A DNA stretch of 33,871 nucleotides. It comes from Haplomitrium mnioides. Taxonomy: Eukaryota > Marchantiophyta > Haplomitriopsida > Calobryales. Shown here in pieces: positions 19,896 through 30,502 of the stretch. Where the stretch lies: assembly GCA_049999725.1 (NCBI GenBank), contig JBNGIS010011508.1, forward strand, positions 26,395 to 60,265, read 5' to 3'. Positions within the stretch are counted from its first letter, which is position 1, and each line of letters begins with the position of its first letter. Under the pieces are notes generated by a model. That model worked only from the letters and a program-made list of their open reading frames with translations. It had not been told where the DNA came from and made no database searches. The position numbers were made by a program, and so were the translations under genes.

Positions 19896-20216
19896 TCAAT
19901 ATGTAACTTGGATTTGCATTTCCTTTTTGTTGCTACTATTTTTCTTAAAAGTATTATCTAGAAAATGCATCCTCAGCCTCACAAACAAACCATTAAACAC
20001 ATACTCATTTCGGGTTGGGAGGTTTTTCCTCAACAAATGACAAAACTTTGAGTACTTTGGCAATCCAAAATGGTCTGCCTTTGGATCGAGTGAAGCAAAA
20101 ACACAAATAAACATTTTAGCTTTCACCTCATATAAGTTGCCAAATTTATGACCATATATGGTGCTATGTGAAGCAGTCCTTTCTTGCGGCCTAGGTGCTC
20201 CATCGTAGATTTTTAC
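19896..20216 (-). pseudogene. Unrecognised coding remnant, 106 codons
   Basis: Minus-strand open frame between an upstream TGA (20217-20219) and a stop at 19896. Segments such as 'DGAPRPQERTASHSTIYG' and 'HFGLPKYSKFCHLLRKNLP' have balanced composition and conserved-looking aromatic, Pro and Gly residues. A second minus-strand open frame at 20426-20689 may be an earlier exon or part of it. I do not recognise the family. Confidence 0.4.
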
Positions 20217-20425
20217 TCAACGTGTAGAAAGTATATGTTCTACTATAACATCTTTCTCTATCTCTTGAGCATCAAATTGAGAACCTAAACAAACATTTTG
20301 ATAATCATTACATGTACTTGCCAATTGTGTAAAGGTGGAGAGATGAATTTTTCTTCAAGTCCTCATCTTTTTCTTTCAAGAATGTAAGCCATAATCTCTT
20401 GATAGGCAAGAAAAATGCCATTCTA

Positions 20426-20689
20426 CTATTGAATATCAGAATCTGTAAAGAACTCATAGCAATTCTTGCTTATGTTGTCCCTTATTGCAAAGTCACATAA
20501 TATTCTATTGAGTAACAGAACTATCAAATTGGAGTCACTTCTCAAGCTTATGTAGGTTAAGAAGACCCTTGAAGAAAGAACATGATTGAACATTAAGGCA
20601 CTAACAACATGTACACCCACCATACAATCCTTATCAATGTTTTCTGGTGGCAAAGGCCACCTTAGAATGGCTGATTTCTTTTTATTCAT
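20426..20689 (-). pseudogene. Unrecognised coding remnant, 87 codons
   Basis: Minus-strand frame starting at an ATG and including 'AILRWPLPPENIDKDCMVGV' and 'VFLTYISLRSDSNLIVLLL'. It ends in TAG. It lies 209 bp upstream, in the direction of transcription, of 19896-20216, with a different frame between. It could be a decayed gene body or an exon; no splice sites can be shown to link the two. Confidence 0.35.
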
Positions 20690-21029
20690 TCAATCAATCA
20701 CAATTCCCAAGTATTTTTTACTGTCGACAAAACATTTTCTTCGATGGTTTGCAAGTTTTGTTCTTTCTTTCATTTGTTAGTCACGATAAAGAAAAAATTG
20801 GCAATTATATTTGACTGCAACATCACAAATTACCAAAGAGATAAAAGTCTTTCAGTAAAATATCTCTTGATGATTCTAATTTCAAAAGATAACCTCAAGC
20901 GTTAAAAATATTCAAATCAACTTCAACAAATGTTTGGATTAGTAGAGGTGAAAATTAAAAAAAATAAAAAATTAAACTTTAGTTAATTAACATATAGGAG
21001 AATCTAAAGGACATTCACAATAAGTACTT

Positions 21030-21460
21030 GTCTTTGACTTGAAATAAGCAAAAGTTTCGAGAGGAGAAAAACAACATTTGCACACTTCGGGTCACAAATT
21101 GGAACTTCAATTTCAATGCTAGCTTGGACTCTATGCTTACATATGATTCAAAAAAATAGTAACTTACTCTATACACGCATATGATCAAAAGCAACAACAT
21201 CAATATCCTGGCTTGCTTTGACTGTTGTCACGACTGGATTTAAAAGAAACAAGAACAAAACTTATGCGCACATAGGGTTTGAAAACAACATAAATGATTT
21301 AGTAATGGGCTTTGGATTGAAAGCAACAATGGAAAAACCCGGTGAAAGCCTTAGGTCACAACCAACAAAGAGAACAATTTTCTCGTTGCATTTCACTCTC
21401 GACGTGCTTTAGAGTCAAACTAAAAGCAATAGACCCTATGCGAGCATAGAGTCTGTCCTT
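21030..21460. repeat. Degenerate repeat cluster 2
   Basis: Same motif family as clusters 1 and 3: near 21130 (GGACTCTATGCTTACATATG), 21170, 21260-21280 (CTTATGCGCACATAGGGTTT) and 21431-21454 (ACCCTATGCGAGCATAGAGT). Spacing is irregular. Confidence 0.5.
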
Positions 21461-22457
21461 ACAACTCCAATTGCTAAGGTTTATATCACTCCAACCTTGT
21501 TTGTGAAACAACTTAACATAACCAATATCTTGTTAGACTAAGTTGAGAAATCATATCATCTCTTGAACAAAGCTTTATTTCTTATACAAAGAGCATCATA
21601 ATAACTGTAGGTTTGAAAAGAGAAGAAATTTGTTATCTATGTCGGACTCTACAACGGATTTTTCTTTCAATGATTTTATTTCTTTGCATATTTCACAAAC
21701 AACAAATCCAATGCGTTTTGGAATTATAACAGGTGGAAAATGAGTTCTCTAATGTATTGTAAAACCAAAAAAACTAAGAATGCAATTGGGATCTTTCTCT
21801 TTCAAATAAGTTGTGTAGTAGTTATAAACTTCCTATTTTGTAAAACTGTCGAGCAAGTTATAAACTTTGTGAGTTGGCATTCTCTCACAGTGTCTCTGAA
21901 AAAAACTGTTTATCCATTCATGCACGAATACTCCTTTAACAGATAGTTCTCTATTTCCAAAAATGCCTATAGGATATGCATTTTTTTGAGATTTTGAATC
22001 CTTTGGATTCTATCATTCCCTACTAATAATATTAATTTAAAGGCTCTTCTACAGAGAACGGTTTCACCATGCAAAGTGAACTGATTGTCAACATTGAAGT
22101 CTTTTCTTGGCGTTCCCTGCTCCAATGTCATATCTCGGTTCTTCATGTTGTTTCCATAATATATTTCTCTCACACTTCTTAAGAAATATGTCTTCCACAA
22201 CAACAAACAATTATTTCGACAACATGAAATTCTCTTCAATTTCAAAATTGATATCAGATTAACCTTTTCTTTTCAAAGCTCTCATCATGATGGACTTTTG
22301 ATAAAGAATTTTCACGTAAAGTGTTTACCCATTTGGGTTTTGGCTTATACAAAGAATTCTTATGCCTTGCCAATCGATTGGATTTGTAGGCAAATCAAGC
22401 TATCAAAGAAAATTCATTATCTTGGAGATCTTGAGCATCATCAATAACATTGTTTGT

Positions 22458-22915
22458 TCATTTGAAATAAGTTTTATCTCGATGTGGACCACCTTGAAGA
22501 TTGGAAGAAATAAACCATTCCAAAACATAATCTTCATCAATATCTTGAACATCAAGAAATGTTTTTTGTAAAATAATTGGTGCCTTTGGCAATAACTTTA
22601 CTAAAATGTTAATTGAATGAGAATCTTTGCTATAATCATTTCCTAAATTGTTGTCTAAAGATTTCTCCAAATGATTTTGGTTTCCAAAAGATCTCCCAAT
22701 CTCATTCAAAGGTTTAACTTGATTATAAATCACTCACTGTTTGAGTAGTATCATCGATGACAACGAACTATCTCCAAAATTGAAACAATCATTTGATTTT
22801 ATGCTTTTTGTGTTTTGAACAAACACATTTGGATCTTGAACATCGTTTTCATCATCTGATGAGGATGAAAAAAGGTCCACATCCATTTGCAAACTCTAAC
22901 TCGAACATCTTTCTG
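22458..22915 (-). pseudogene. Unrecognised coding remnant with acidic segment
   Basis: On the minus strand an acidic segment, 'VDLFSSSDDENDVQDPN' (about 22880-22830), is followed in the same frame, after one stop near 22737, by a 91-codon open stretch. That stretch includes 'LGNDYSKDSHSINILVKLLP' and 'DVQDIDEDYVLEWF'. The Ser/Asp/Asn-rich composition suggests a disordered nuclear or structural protein, but there is no identifiable domain. Confidence 0.35.
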
Positions 22916-22999
22916 TTGATCTGTTGGAGTAGTAAAAAGAAAGATTAAACTTTTATCGTTTGACTGGTAATAAAGATCTAGTGTGTGCAAAAGGTTGAG

Positions 23000-23160
23000 T
23001 CTTGAATCCTATGCAAGCATTAGGTTCCCTCTTTTATTCTTTGCACGTAAGTTGTTCACTCCTTGTTCCTATGCGCACATTGGGTTTACTGCTTAACCCT
23101 ATCTACACATAGGGTTCAACCCCTAATCCTATACGCACAAAAGGTTCACTTGCTTGATCT
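23000..23160 (-). repeat. 30-bp tandem array with coding phase (cluster 3)
   Basis: At least four units begin at about 23004, 23066, 23095 and 23125, in register on a 30-bp period. Read on the minus strand, the units give 10-residue repeats such as EPFVRIGLGV, EPYV-stop-IGLSS and KPNVRIGTRS, continuous with the open frame to their right (23103-23285). Read as DNA, each is a quasi-palindrome, for example AACCCTATCTACACATAGGG. Confidence 0.6.
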
Positions 23161-23800
23161 TTCTCTACCGATGTATATGATTCAACAACCGCCATCTTTT
23201 TTCCCAAAATACTCACCATCACACTTGACGCTTTAGGTATTCCAATGCTTACCTCCTTAGAACAACGATTTGAAACTATCTCCAACTGTCGGCCAAAAGC
23301 AACACTTTTCTACGAACATGAATCCTGAAATTATAACCTTTGCTTGCCTTTGAAAACTCCAACCATTGAAAAATAATAATGAAAAAGAAGAAATTTGAGG
23401 AGAGTATTTTAACAAATATTCTTAACTCTTACATGTATACCTACAAGATGTGTTTTTGAAGAAAATTTCACAAAACAACAAATTTCTAAATTTTTTTTGA
23501 AGGAAATGAAAAAGAGAAATCGGAAAGATGAAAATGAACATGCTTTATATTCTAACCTTTTTTTGTACCTTGCAAACCTACATGTCAAGAGCTTTGCGAA
23601 TCATTTTTTGAAGAGAAAATAAGTCTTTTGAAATTTGGGCATTAAAAAAACGACAATGGAAAGTTTCTTTCCATTGTTGCGAATTCACTTTTTGGTTTTT
23701 GTTTTCTTGTCATGGTTGTTTTTGTATTTTCTTGTAATTTGGCCATTTTCTGCCTTCCATTCTTTGTGAACTTTATTTCGTACAATTTTTGCCCTTGAAA

Positions 23801-24139
23801 ATGGCATCAGAGGCCAATGCTTCCAAACCAACTCCACCCAAGTCTTATTGGTATTTAAATGTTTTAAAGGCTCTTGAGCCACAAAAACTAGCTTGTGAAT
23901 GGCTAGTTTGTTGTGGAACAATAAAAGACATTGACCATCAACTTTTCCTTATTCACGGTGAAGGTGAAAAATTCAACATGGGCATTTTGGTCCAAATTAC
24001 CATGATTCGAGAGAGGCACAAAGCCCATATGGGGCTGGTTGTGCAGTCAAACACTTTGATTACTCTTTTCAACGCTTCCTCAAAGAAATTATGCTTCAAC
24101 AAGATGAAACTAAGAGACATCTTCACCAAAAATCTATAG
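23801..24139 (+). CDS. Hypothetical 112-residue ORF
   Basis: Open from ATG 23801 (an upstream in-frame start codon lies at 23789) to TAG 24137-24139. It begins MASEANASKPTPPKSYWYLN, has a Cys-containing 'ACEWLVCCGTIKD' segment and 'HGEGEKFNMGILVQITMI'. There is no signal peptide or membrane helix. Codon use and length make chance possible, but the composition is more protein-like than other open frames in this AT-rich tract. It could be a first exon or a retroelement Gag N-terminus. Family unknown. Confidence 0.3.
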   Translation: MASEANASKPTPPKSYWYLNVLKALEPQKLACEWLVCCGTIKDIDHQLFLIHGEGEKFNMGILVQITMIRERHKAHMGLVVQSNTLITLFNASSKKLCFNKMKLRDIFTKNL

Positions 24140-24204
24140 TCATCTTTCAACGACGCAAGATAATACTAGGAAGCTTTTTTTTGAATAGTTTAAGACTTTC
24201 TGTT

Positions 24205-24366
24205 GCTAAGGAGTCCATGTGCTAATGGACATTGCACGTGAACTCGGGAGTCCATGCGCGCAGGGACAATGAGTCCTTGTGCTTGGATTTGGGAATCCAT
24301 GCTCACATGGACTCTGGAGTCCGTGCTTGCAAGCACTTAAGAGTCCGTGCAAGCATAGAGTCTAGA
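24205..24366. repeat. Short palindromic repeat cluster 4
   Basis: Six units of about 22-37 bp, each starting GAGTCC or GAATCC and most closing with a GGACT-like half: GAGTCCATGTGCTAATGGAC, GAGTCCATGCGCGCAGGGAC, GAATCCATGCTCACATGGAC, GAGTCCGTGCAAGCATAGAG and others. It stops 17 bp before the B2 LTR. Confidence 0.65.
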
Positions 24367-24382
24367 CTATATGTGGAAATAG

Positions 24383-24949
24383 TGTAACACTACACACCCA
24401 TATTACACACCCAAGTTAGCACAAGTACAATACATACAAGTTAGCTTAAGAGAAGCACACAAGAACTTCAAGAACCCACAAGGTAAGAGATGCCAAACAA
24501 GACACTCTCCCTTCTTTATATACTTGAGAGAAAGTACTTTGCTTACATAGGTGGAGGAACTCCATTGGTTCCTTTTCTATCCTCTTCTAATTGGACCCCT
24601 CTTTTCTCTCTCACTCTAATTGGACCACCTTTTACTTTTGTTCTCCTTCTGCCACGTGTCTTTATTCTTGGAGCCTTCCATCTCCTTAGTTCTCCTTCTA
24701 CCACGCGTCCTTATCTTTAGAACCATCTCTTTACTTTAATTCTCCACTTGCCACGTGTCCTTATCCTTTTCTAAAGTAGTATATCTAAACTCCCTCTTTC
24801 ACTTTAATTTGTTGATTTTCTCTCCTTGTGCCACATGTCCAACTCTCTATAATAGCAATTGATTTTTGCTACTCTAACTTAGTAATAGCTTTCTAAACAT
24901 AATTGACATTATTTTTAGTTATGGCTTTCTAAAGTTAGTGACCGTTACA
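24383..24949 (-). repeat. 3' LTR of B2 (567 bp)
   Basis: Plus-strand reading TGTAACACTACA ... GACCGTTACA is the reverse complement of the B1 LTR. ABRE-like cores on the minus strand survive at 24651-24659 and 24750-24758. Two more are decayed: CCACGCGTCC near 24702 and CCACATGTCC near 24830, the latter by loss of the CpG. Confidence 0.92.
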
Positions 24950-24962
24950 ATCCTCCCCCCTT
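24950..24962 (-). other. Polypurine tract of B2
   Basis: On the minus strand an AAAGGGGGGAGGAT-like tract lies between the pol stop (24963-24965) and the LTR, as in B1. Confidence 0.8.
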
Positions 24963-27125
24963 TTAAGAGGCAACGTCCTTGTTGTGAGTAAGAGAGTTCT
25001 CAAAAGAGTGAACAAGTGTAGAGGCATTGGCAAAATTCTCCAATAGCTCCCAAGTACCTTCATAAAGAGGGCAACATTTCCAACAAACCAAGTACTCTAC
25101 AATCTCATGATGGCTTCGACGACGTGTACATTTCTTCAAGAGCTGTTCCACCTCAAATTCCTCGTGACCATCAATAAGCTCAAGTGGGAGAGGGTTCTTG
25201 GGTACAATTGAAGGTACTAGAGTGAGGTACAAAAGCACATAATAGAGAGACATGAAAAACCGGATGAATCTTCATATGAGGAGGTAAAACAAGTTGATAG
25301 ACCACTTCATCAATACAATAAAAAATAGCAAATGGTCTAATAAAGTGACCAGATAGCTTACGAGAGCAAAGCAAAGGAAGATTGGATGTAGAAAGCCATA
25401 CTTGGTTACCTATAGCAAAGGTCACTTCGTGACGATGAGCATCAACATATTTTTTTGGCATTTACGAGCAACTTCAAGTTTTTCCTTGGCACGTTGGATG
25501 TTGTGGTGTAGCCGATGGAGGAAGTCATCGTCAGCTGGACTCTTAGAGGTCAATGCAGGATGAAGATTAGATAGAGTAGTTGGATGCTCACCATACATCA
25601 AAAAGAAAGGTGTGGCTTGTGTAGAACTGTTGATGGAGTTATTGTAAGAGAACTCCACAAGAGGTAGCAACCAATCCTATTCTTCTTGTTCTTCCAAAGT
25701 AAAAGCCCGCAACATATCTTCAATAGTACGGTCGGTCCATTCAGTTTGACCATTCGATTCAGGGTGATTAAGCGGTGGACATAGCCAATTTGGTTTTGAG
25801 AAGACCAAATATTGTGCGCCAAAACATGTTGGTAAATTGAGTGTCGTGGTCGAAGATAATTACTTTGGAGATCCCATGATGAGAGTAGACTACTTCCAAA
25901 TAAATTTGTGCTAACTCTGATGCACTAATTTGGTAGTCGGACAAATATGAATCATTTTGCTAAGTTTGTCTACAAAAACAAAAATAGCATCATAATTCGT
26001 AGAAGTACGTGGTAACTCACACACAATGTCTATACTCACATGTTTCCATTGTCGATTCGAGATAGGCAACAGTTGTAATAAACCTCCACATTTAAGATTG
26101 GTCGCTTTGTTTTTGTTGACAAGCCAAACAACTCCAAATTTAGGTCTCCACATCTTGATGCATCTTAGGCCAATAATAGACTTGTTGAAGATTGTCCAAA
26201 GTTTTCTCAATTCCAACATGTCCACCAATTGCCAAATCATGTGCTTCATACAAAACCTCAGAGCGAAGCTTAACATTGTTAGGAACCTATACCTTGCCTT
26301 AGAAGAAAATCAATCCTCTCACCTCTTTCACTAGATTCTTTTGTTGTGCAGCAATGATCTCCTTATCTTCTTTTGTTACAGCCAACATTTCCGTCCACCA
26401 AGTAGGATGAATTGTGATTTCTGACAAGGTGTTGAGTTGAGGCATGCAAGCCAAGGCATCTGCAATTTTTCATTTTCCTTCCACATAGACCATCTTCATA
26501 TGAAACTGTTGTTGCCACTCCGCCCAACAAATTTTCCATTTTGAGAGCTCCTTTTGAGTTTCTAGATAGATTTGAGGTTTATGGTCGATTTCGACAATAA
26601 ACTCCTTATCTCTTAGATAATGCTTCCAATGTTTGGTTGCTAGCACAATTGCCAATTCTTCCTGCTCTGTAGTGTGGTAGTTTTGCTCAGTGTCACTCAA
26701 CTTTCTAGAAAAGAAGGCAATAGGATACCAACCATCCTCCCATTCTTGTTGCAAAACTCTACCAATAGCATTTCCCAATCCATCTACCAAAAGTTTGATT
26801 GGTCGTTTAGAATCATACCATTTAAGAATAAGAGCACGAAGAAGCGATTTCTTTAATGCTTGGAATGCGAGCTCTTCTTCAACTTCCTATAACTATGTAT
26901 AACTTTTCTTGAGAAAGTTCTCCGATTTGTGCAAAACCTTTCACAAATCGATGATAAAACCCGATTAGGCCCAAAAATCTCCTTAGTTGTGTTTGATCAC
27001 TAGGAGCTTCCCACTTCTGAATTGCCTCTACTTTTTCATCCATAACTTGAATTCCTGATGCACTTACATAGTGATCTAAGTAGTCAACCTCCCTCTTTCC
27101 AATTTCACATTTAGACATCTTCACA
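24963..27125 (-). pseudogene. pol: B2 pol remnant: RT end, RNase H, integrase, chromodomain
   Basis: In the minus direction: RT C-terminus '[20 protein letters not shown]' and 'RRFLGLIGFYHRFVKGFA' (27110-26900); RNase H with 'EELAIVLATKHWKHYLRD' and 'VEIDHKPQIYL' (26790-26470); integrase zinc region and core (about 26276-25700, frames shifted); the C-terminal part with 'RPFAI' where GPF is expected (G to R); and a chromodomain ending at TAA 24963-24965 in which 'WKGY' has become 'WKCC'. Stops and at least three frameshifts. Not functional. Confidence 0.87.
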
Positions 27126-27287
27126 TTCACCACTTACTCTCTTCAGACTATACTCAACTCATTCATTCCCAACTCAAGTCAGCAATCTCCACACTCAATC
27201 TTCCTGATGTAATTCTGTCCGTGTATTCCCAGGACCCAAAACTCGAGGTCCTGTCAAATTGGGTGCCAAAGTGTTGTATCTTGTACT
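27126..27287. other. Unassigned spacer between B2 and B3
   Basis: 162 bp with no match elsewhere in the window. It lies between the RT break of B2 and the LTR of B3. It may be original target DNA of B3 or a fragment of another repeat. No gene seen. Confidence 0.5.
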
Positions 27288-27755
27288 TGTAACACTACAC
27301 ATATACACACAAGTTAGCACAAACACACACGAGAGAAGCACACAAGGACTTCAAAAACCCACAAGGTAAGAGATGCCAAACAAGGCACTCTCCCTTCTTT
27401 ATATACTTGATAGAAGGCTCTTTGCTTACATAGGTGGATGATCCTCATTGGTTGCTTTTCTATCCTCTTCTAATTGGACCACCCTTTACTTTTATTCTCC
27501 TTCTGCCACGTGTCCTTATCTTTAGAACCTTCTTTCCACTTTAATTCGTTGCTTGCCACGTGTTCTTATCCTCTTCTAAAGTGCTCCATTTTTCACTTTA
27601 ATTCGTTGACTTTATCTCCTTTTGCCACGTGTCTAACTCTCTAAACTAGCAACCGCTTTCTATTACTCTAACTTAGTAATAGCTTTCTAGACATAGTTGA
27701 CACTATATCTTACTTCATTTTTAGCTATGGCTTACTAAAGTTAGTGACCGTTACA
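27288..27755 (-). repeat. 3' LTR of B3 (468 bp)
   Basis: Plus-strand TGTAACACTACAC ... GACCGTTACA. Shortest LTR of the family here, with three intact ACACGTGGC cores on the minus strand (27505-27513, 27555-27563, 27624-27632). TATATA lies near 27403. Confidence 0.93.
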
Positions 27756-27768
27756 ATCCTCCCCCCTT
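27756..27768 (-). other. Polypurine tract of B3
   Basis: CCTCCCCCC on the plus strand, between the pol stop (27769-27771) and the LTR; same position as in B1 and B2. Confidence 0.8.
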
Positions 27769-29590
27769 TTAAAAGGCAATGTCCTCGTTGCAAGTAAGAG
27801 AGTTTTCAAAAGAGTGAACAAGTGCAGAAGCATTAGCCAAATTCTCCAATGGCTCCCAAGTAGCTTCATAAATATGGTAGCCTTTCCAACGAACCAAATA
27901 TTCGACAATTTCACGACGACCGCGGCGCCATGTACGTTTCTTTAAGAGTTGGTCAACCTCATACTCCTCATGACCCTCAATAAGTTCAGGTGGTGGAGAG
28001 GGCTCTTGGGAACTAGTAAAAGAGGAAGAACGAGGGACAAAAGCCCGGAGTAAAGAGACATGAAATACCGGATGAATCTTCATGTGAGGAGGTAAAACCA
28101 ACCGATAAGCCACTTCACCAATGCGAGCAAATATAGAAAAAGGACCAATAAAGCGAGCACTTAACTTATACGAATGAAGCAAAGGAAGATTGGATGTGGA
28201 GAGCCAGACTTGGTCACCGATAGCAAAGGTGACCTCTCGACGATGAGTATCAGCATATTGCTTTTGTCAATTACGAGCAACTTCCAATTTTTCCTTGGCT
28301 CGTCGAATGCCGTGATGTAGAGGATGGAGAAAATCATCAACGGCTGGACTCTTAGAGGTTGACGGTAAGGTATGTTGGAGACTAGAGATCGTGGTAGGAT
28401 GCTCACCATACATCAAAAAGAAATGTGTGGCACGTGTAGAACTATTGATGGAGTTATTGTACGAGAACTCGACCAGAGGGAGGAGCCAATCCCACTCCGC
28501 TTGCTCTTCCAAAGTAAAAGCGCGTAACATATCTTTGATGGTTCGGTTGTCCCGTTCAGTTTGACCATCAGATTCTGGATGATAAGCAGTAGACATAGCC
28601 AATTTGGTCTTGAGAAGACCAAATATAGTGCGCCAAAACATGTTGATGAATTGAGTACCTCGGTCAGAAATAATAACTTTGGAAAGACCATGATGAGAGT
28701 AGACTGCTTCCAAATAAATCCGTGCCAACTCGGGTGTTGTTACAGATTTGGTAGTTGGACGAATATGAATCATTTTGCTAAGCTTGTCCACAAAAACAAC
28801 AATAGCATCATAGCCCGTAGAAGTACGAGGTAGCTCACACACAATATCCATACTCACATGCTCCCATCGTCGATCGGGAATAGGTAATGGTTGCAATAAG
28901 CCTCCTCGTTTAAGGTTGGTAGCCTTGTTTTGTTGACAAGCCAAGCAACTCTGAACATACGCCTCCACATCTTGATGCATGTTAGGCCAATAATAAACTC
29001 GTTGAAGATGGTCCAAGGTCTTCTCAATTCCAACATGGCCTCCAACTGCGGAATCATGTGCTTCATATAAAATCTCATAGCGAAGCTTAACATTGTTGGG
29101 AACCCATACCTTCTATTGGAAGAAAATCAATCCTCTCACCTCTTTCACCAACTTCTTTTGTTGTGCGGTGATGATCTCTTCATTTGTCTTTACTGCCGCC
29201 AACATTTCTGTCCACCAAGTAGGATGAATTTTGATTTCTGACATGATGTTGAGTTGAGGCATGCGTGTCAAGGCATCTGCAATTTGACGTTTTCCTTCCA
29301 TATAAACCATCTTCATATGGAACCGTTGTCGCCACTCTGCCCATCGAATCTGCCTTTTTGAAAGCTCTTTTTGTGTTTCTAGATAGATTAGAGGCTTATG
29401 GTCGGTTTTGACCGCAAACTCCTTATCTCCAAGATAGTGCTTCCAATGCTTGGTTGATAACACAATCGCCAATTCTTCTCGTTCTGTGGTGTGGTAGTTT
29501 TGCTCTGCATCGCTCAATTTTCTAGAAAAGAAGGCAATAGGAAGCCAACCATCCTCCCATTCTTGTTGCAAAACTCCACCTATAGCTTTT
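27769..29590 (-). pseudogene. pol: B3 RNase H, integrase and chromodomain, nearly open
   Basis: One phase from 29590 to 27769 with only two stops, TAG at 29113-29115 and TGA at 28267-28269 (in 'ARN-stop-QKQYAD', CGA to TGA likely). RNase H: 'EREELAIVLSTKHWKHYL', 'KTDHKPLIYL', 'QIADALTRMPQ'. Integrase: HHCC ending CLACQQNK; core Asp in 'SMDIVCELP', Asp in 'IISDRGTQF', Glu in 'GQTERDNRT' 35 residues on; GPF in 'RFIGPFSI'. The chromodomain has 'EYLVRWKGY' and 'EATWEPLENL'. All catalytic residues are present. It is the best reference for repairing annotation of B1 and B2. Confidence 0.92.
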
Positions 29591-30502
29591 TGTCGCTCCC
29601 TTGTTTCGGGTCTTAACCTTTTCAAGCCCTGTTTCGAGCGTAGAAGAGGACAGATTGCGGGCCTTCAGGTTCTTTTCTAAGATGGCCCCTTGCCAGTTAC
29701 CACTTTCAGACCTTAAGGACTCTTCCTCTCCTTACAGGCCTATTGTGCTTCTCTCTCACTCTCTTCTTCTCACACTTAAGTCAGACATTCACAACCATAG
29801 ACACACAGGTCCACATCCATAACACCCAGCTCTTGTGTGATTCTTCCTCTTTATTCTTAGGACCCAATGACTTAGGCCCTGCCACCTTATTTGTGCTTGG
29901 GCAGAATGGTGCTGGTGACCTGCACAACTGAACACACCACAGCTCTGAACTCCCCCTTTCAGGGTGGTCACAGGTCTGATACAACTATCTCCTAACTATC
30001 CTACCTAACATGTTCTAATTCCTAGATAATTCCTAACTATGCAAATAGGATCAGGAACAGAGAGCATTCACCCCCAGGATACCAAACTTGTGTCAAGGGA
30101 TTGGACTCCCCCTTCAAGTGTGTTCCCAAGGTCTGCTCAGCTGATCTTATGTCCACTAATCTAAGAACTCAAAAGGACACACATGCAGAAATGAAATCTA
30201 AGTACACATATATAAACAACACATTTACACAATGTATAGGAGAAAAAAGAGTCCTTGAAGGCCCTCTGGAATTCTAGCTATGTATACTTCCTTTATGAGT
30301 CCCGCTGCCTTACAACCTGCAGCCCAGCAACCCACACACCCTCCTCTCCAGATAGTTTTCTACTTCCATCGCTAGAAGCCCTGATTTTACTTCCTCATGC
30401 TCAGAAGAGAGTTTCTTTTACTTCCACCTCTAGAAGACAGCTCTACCAGCTGCCGGTAGCCCACTCCACCCCCGAGCCTCAACGGGTCTTACTATGCCCA
30501 GT

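Larger units (their letters stand above)
18579..24382. other. AT-rich region without recognised gene
   Basis: AT-rich DNA, unlike its GC-richer neighbours. It holds short quasi-palindromic repeat motifs in four clusters and several open stretches, mostly on the minus strand, that look like decayed coding sequence but match nothing I know. No retroviral RT, integrase or transposase motif, tRNA or rRNA was seen. Stretches between the listed subfeatures show nothing further. Confidence 0.6.
24383..27125 (-). mobile_element. Chromovirus B2, 3' part only
   Basis: Minus-strand copy of the B family: 3' LTR 24383-24949, polypurine tract, then chromodomain, integrase, RNase H and the C-terminal RT up to about 27122, where homology to B1 (position about 7835) stops. 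Gag, protease, most of RT and the 5' LTR are missing. It is more decayed than B3, with stops and shifts throughout. Confidence 0.92.
27288..29590 (-). mobile_element. Chromovirus B3, 3' half, interrupted by A2
   Basis: Minus-strand copy: 3' LTR 27288-27755, then pol to 29590, where the RNase H frame stops abruptly at 'KAIGGVL' and the LTR end of element A2 begins with TGTCGC. The missing RT, protease, gag and 5' LTR are therefore expected beyond the right edge of the window, on the far side of A2. Confidence 0.9.

Noticed and set aside
24205-24366. CRISPR-like array of short palindromic repeats
   Set aside because: Repeats are degenerate, spacers are short or absent, there are no cas genes, and the context is plant retrotransposons.
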